NCBI GenBank assembly: GCA_965603355.1
Contig: CBFDCQ010000085.1
Location: forward strand, 1 to 13,485
Origin: CBFDCQ01 sp965603355
GTDB lineage: Bacteria; Hydrogenedentota; CAZGCA01; CBFDCQ01
Length of the DNA: 13,485 nucleotides
Direction: 5' to 3'
Positions within the stretch are counted from its first letter, which is position 1. Every line of letters starts with the position of its first letter. Shown piece after piece: positions 11,634 to 13,485 of this stretch. The translations under genes and the position numbers were made by a program. Under the pieces are notes generated by a model. It searched no databases and was not told the origin of the DNA. It was given only the letters and a program-made list of their open reading frames with translations.

Positions 11634-12593
11634 TCACAGGTTGGCCTTGGTGAACATATCGATTTCGACCGGCACGTACTCCGGAATCGATTCGCCGTTG
11701 ATGACTTTCAGGGCGCTTTCGACGGCTATCCTTCCCATTTCGGCCGGGTATTGGGCGACGGAGCCCAGCATGGTACCTTCCCGGATGGCTTCACGGGCAT
11801 CAGCGACCGCGTCGAATCCCACCACGGTGATTGTGCCTGTTCTGCCCGCTGCCCGGATAGCCTCAACCGCGCCAAGCGCCATCATGTCGTTGGTGGCGAA
11901 AAGCGCCTCTATCTCGGGATGAGCCGTCAGCATGTTCTGAAACACGTTGAATCCCTGGTCCCGTGAAAACATAGCCGTCTGTGAGGCGACAACCTCCATA
12001 TCGGGATGGTCCTTGAGTACGTTAAGGAACCCCTCGTGCCGCTGGATACCGGCTTCCTGACCGGGTACCCCTTCGAGGATAGCCACTTTGGCTTTACCGT
12101 CGGACTGTTCGACCAGGAACCTGCCCGCGATGCGGCCGCCTTCATAGTTGGGCGAACCGATATACGTTTCCGTTCGGACGCCGCTTTCCCGCGCGGCTTC
12201 CTCATCGATGCCTTGGTCCACGACCAATACGGGAATCCCTGCGCGGTTCGCTTTAGCGATAGCAGGAAGCAGTTCCTTCGAGCCGCTGGGCACTATACAG
12301 AGGGCGTCGGGACGCGTTTGGATGAGATTCTCCACGATCTGCATTTGCCGCTCGGAGTCAGTGTCACGCTGGGCAGCCTGTACAATAAGGTTCACATTCA
12401 ACCGTTCGGCAGCCTCTCTGGCCCCGTTTTGCATATCGACAAAGAAGGGGTTGTTCAACGTCTTCACCACGAACGCAACTGTCGGCCTCCCGGCGGTATC
12501 CTGGTCGCCGCCACGGCCACAGCCTGAAAGACATATCACCGCCCCAAGTAGTGTCAGCAATAACAGACGTTTCATGAATTGTGCATCTCCCAT
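11634..12593 (-). CDS. Sugar-type ABC transporter substrate-binding lipoprotein (Peripla_BP_4, RbsB-like)
   Basis: Periplasmic-binding protein for a ribose/galactose-class importer. The lipoprotein signal is KRLLLLTLLGAVICLSGC with the lipobox Cys at residue 25. The mature part has the class I binding fold: VAFVVKTLNNPFFVDMQNGA (39-58) at the start, QIVENLIQTRPDALCIVPSG in the first lobe, GIPVLVVDQGID, ETYIGSPNYEGGRIAG, LFATNDMMALGAVEAI, and ITVVGFDAV near the end. The length of about 319 residues is normal. Two starts compete: ATG at 12593 (GAGGAG overlapping the upstream stop, 9 nt away) and ATG at 12575 (GGGAG 11 nt away, giving a more typical short n-region). It follows the permease by 13 nt, so the two are co-transcribed. 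The ligand cannot be read from the sequence; a pentose or hexose is the usual one. Confidence 0.92.
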   Translation of the reverse strand: MGDAQFMKRLLLLTLLGAVICLSGCGRGGDQDTAGRPTVAFVVKTLNNPFFVDMQNGAREAAERLNVNLIVQAAQRDTDSERQMQIVENLIQTRPDALCIVPSGSKELLPAIAKANRAGIPVLVVDQGIDEEAARESGVRTETYIGSPNYEGGRIAGRFLVEQSDGKAKVAILEGVPGQEAGIQRHEGFLNVLKDHPDMEVVASQTAMFSRDQGFNVFQNMLTAHPEIEALFATNDMMALGAVEAIRAAGRTGTITVVGFDAVADAREAIREGTMLGSVAQYPAEMGRIAVESALKVINGESIPEYVPVEIDMFTKANL

Positions 12594-12606
12594 TCGTTTG
12601 AACTCC

Positions 12607-13485
12607 TCAGGTTCTCGACTGCTTCATCTTTGTATCCACGAGCACGGCAATGATGATCACGGCACCGATGATCACTTGCTGGTGGTACGAGGGCACCAAA
12701 AGCAAATTCAGGCCGTTTCGTAGGACTCCCATGATTAATGCGCCCAGAAACGTTCCGGACAGCCGTCCTTCTCCACCCATCAGACTCGTGCCGCCGATGA
12801 CGGTAGCCGCTATTGCGTCGAGCTCGTACGTGATGCCCGCAATAGGCTGTGCGGCGTCGAGCTTTGCCGTGAGTATGAGTGCGGCAACACCGCTCATCAG
12901 GCCGGACAGGGCGAACACAGAGGCTTTGTGAAACCGTACGTTGATGCCCGAGAGTCTCGCAGCTTCCTCGTTGCCCCCGATGGCATACACGTACAAACCG
13001 TGCCGCGTTTTGTTCAGCACAAATGCAGCAATCAGATAGATCCCTATGGTAATCAGAACCGGCACGGGTATGCGGGCTACTTCACCCGTTGCCAGGAACC
13101 GAAAACTGCTGTCGAAACCGGAAATGGAACGCCCCCCCGTGTAGACGAGAGCGGCGCCTCTAGCCACACTCATCATTCCCAGCGTCGCGATAAACGGAGG
13201 TAGTCCTCCCCAGACTACGACAATGGCGTTCACTATTCCACAGACCGTTCCGACTGCAAGCCCAGCAAGGATCGCTATCGGCAAAGGCAATCCTGCGTGG
13301 AGCGCACTGGCAAGCACCACACCTGATACTGCCACCATCGAGCCTACTGAAAGGTCGATACCGGCCGTGATGATGACGAACGTCATACCGACGGCTATGA
13401 TAGCGTTGATAGAGGTCTGCTGAAGCACAATCAGCAGGTTGGACGGCGTCAGGAAGTGTGGAGTCAGGATCCAGAGAAACGCACA
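12607..13485 (-). CDS. Sugar-type ABC transporter permease (BPD_transp_2, RbsC-like), 5' end outside window
   Basis: Inner-membrane permease of the ribose/xylose importer class. The reading frame stays open to the window edge: the codons at 13485-13429 translate as AFLWILTPHFLTPSNLLIVL after the first residue, which is the usual beginning of this family. The GTG near 13428 is therefore internal and the true start lies beyond the window. Signatures are SINAIIAVGMTFVIITAGIDLSVGS, which is the family hallmark, then GRSISGF, YVYAIGGNEEAARLSGI (the EAA-like coupling loop), DAIAATVIGGTSLMGGEG and LGALIMGVLRNGLNLL. About 292 residues are present of a usual 310-330. It overlaps nothing and is followed by the binding-protein gene, whose ribosome site includes its stop. 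An ATPase (RbsA-like) is expected further right. Confidence 0.93.
   Translation of the reverse strand, partial: CAFLWILTPHFLTPSNLLIVLQQTSINAIIAVGMTFVIITAGIDLSVGSMVAVSGVVLASALHAGLPLPIAILAGLAVGTVCGIVNAIVVVWGGLPPFIATLGMMSVARGAALVYTGGRSISGFDSSFRFLATGEVARIPVPVLITIGIYLIAAFVLNKTRHGLYVYAIGGNEEAARLSGINVRFHKASVFALSGLMSGVAALILTAKLDAAQPIAGITYELDAIAATVIGGTSLMGGEGRLSGTFLGALIMGVLRNGLNLLLVPSYHQQVIIGAVIIIAVLVDTKMKQSRT

Noticed and set aside
13426..13428. GTG as the start of the sugar permease
   Set aside because: The frame continues to the window edge and encodes the family's usual N-terminal stretch, so this codon is internal.

Overview
This window reads as chromosomal DNA of a moderately GC-rich, diderm bacterium. 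Evidence for an outer membrane or periplasm: a lipoprotein signal with an LSGC lipobox, a Tat-like signal, a secreted MsrB-MsrA, and a membrane-anchored CxxC protein. The style of the left part (ABC-2 permeases with large extracytoplasmic tails, intergenic spaces packed with hairpin 'words' sharing a GTAGGGG edge) resembles what is seen in uncultivated Planctomycetota/Hydrogenedentota-type genomes. That placement is an impression, not a proof.

Left block (1-4750): two tandem paralogous genes on the + strand (211-2307 and 2570-4444). Each encodes an ABC-2-type permease of about seven membrane segments followed by a large C-terminal domain; in the first this is a PD40/TolB-like beta-propeller. 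The three intergenic spaces hold about a dozen short hairpin repeats. Two 53-nt composite hairpins sit exactly 27 nt before each permease start, in opposite orientation. Several stems differ only by paired, compensating substitutions.

Middle block (4752-10454): a seven-gene arsenic-resistance-type operon on the + strand, led by a textbook sigma70-like promoter overlapped by an inverted repeat. Order: ArsR-family repressor, COG0701 (ArsP-like) permease, TM0996-type mini-thioredoxin, DGC-domain cysteine protein, Tat-signal FMN reductase-like protein, ACR3 arsenite exporter, ArsF-family membrane-anchored CxxC protein, and ArsG-family CcdA-like membrane protein (eight CDS including the repressor). 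No arsC reductase or arsM methylase is visible. The operon combines two export-type permeases with a possible thiol-electron relay: cytosolic thioredoxin, CcdA-like membrane protein, periplasmic CxxC protein. Two repeat elements lie inside it.

Right block (10480-13485): on the - strand and convergent with arsG lies a secreted MsrB-MsrA fusion with its own likely promoter. Upstream of that is the end of a sugar-type ABC importer operon: an inner-membrane permease cut by the window edge, followed by a periplasmic-binding lipoprotein. The ATPase is presumably beyond the right edge.

No rRNA, tRNA, CRISPR array, transposase or integrase gene was recognised.
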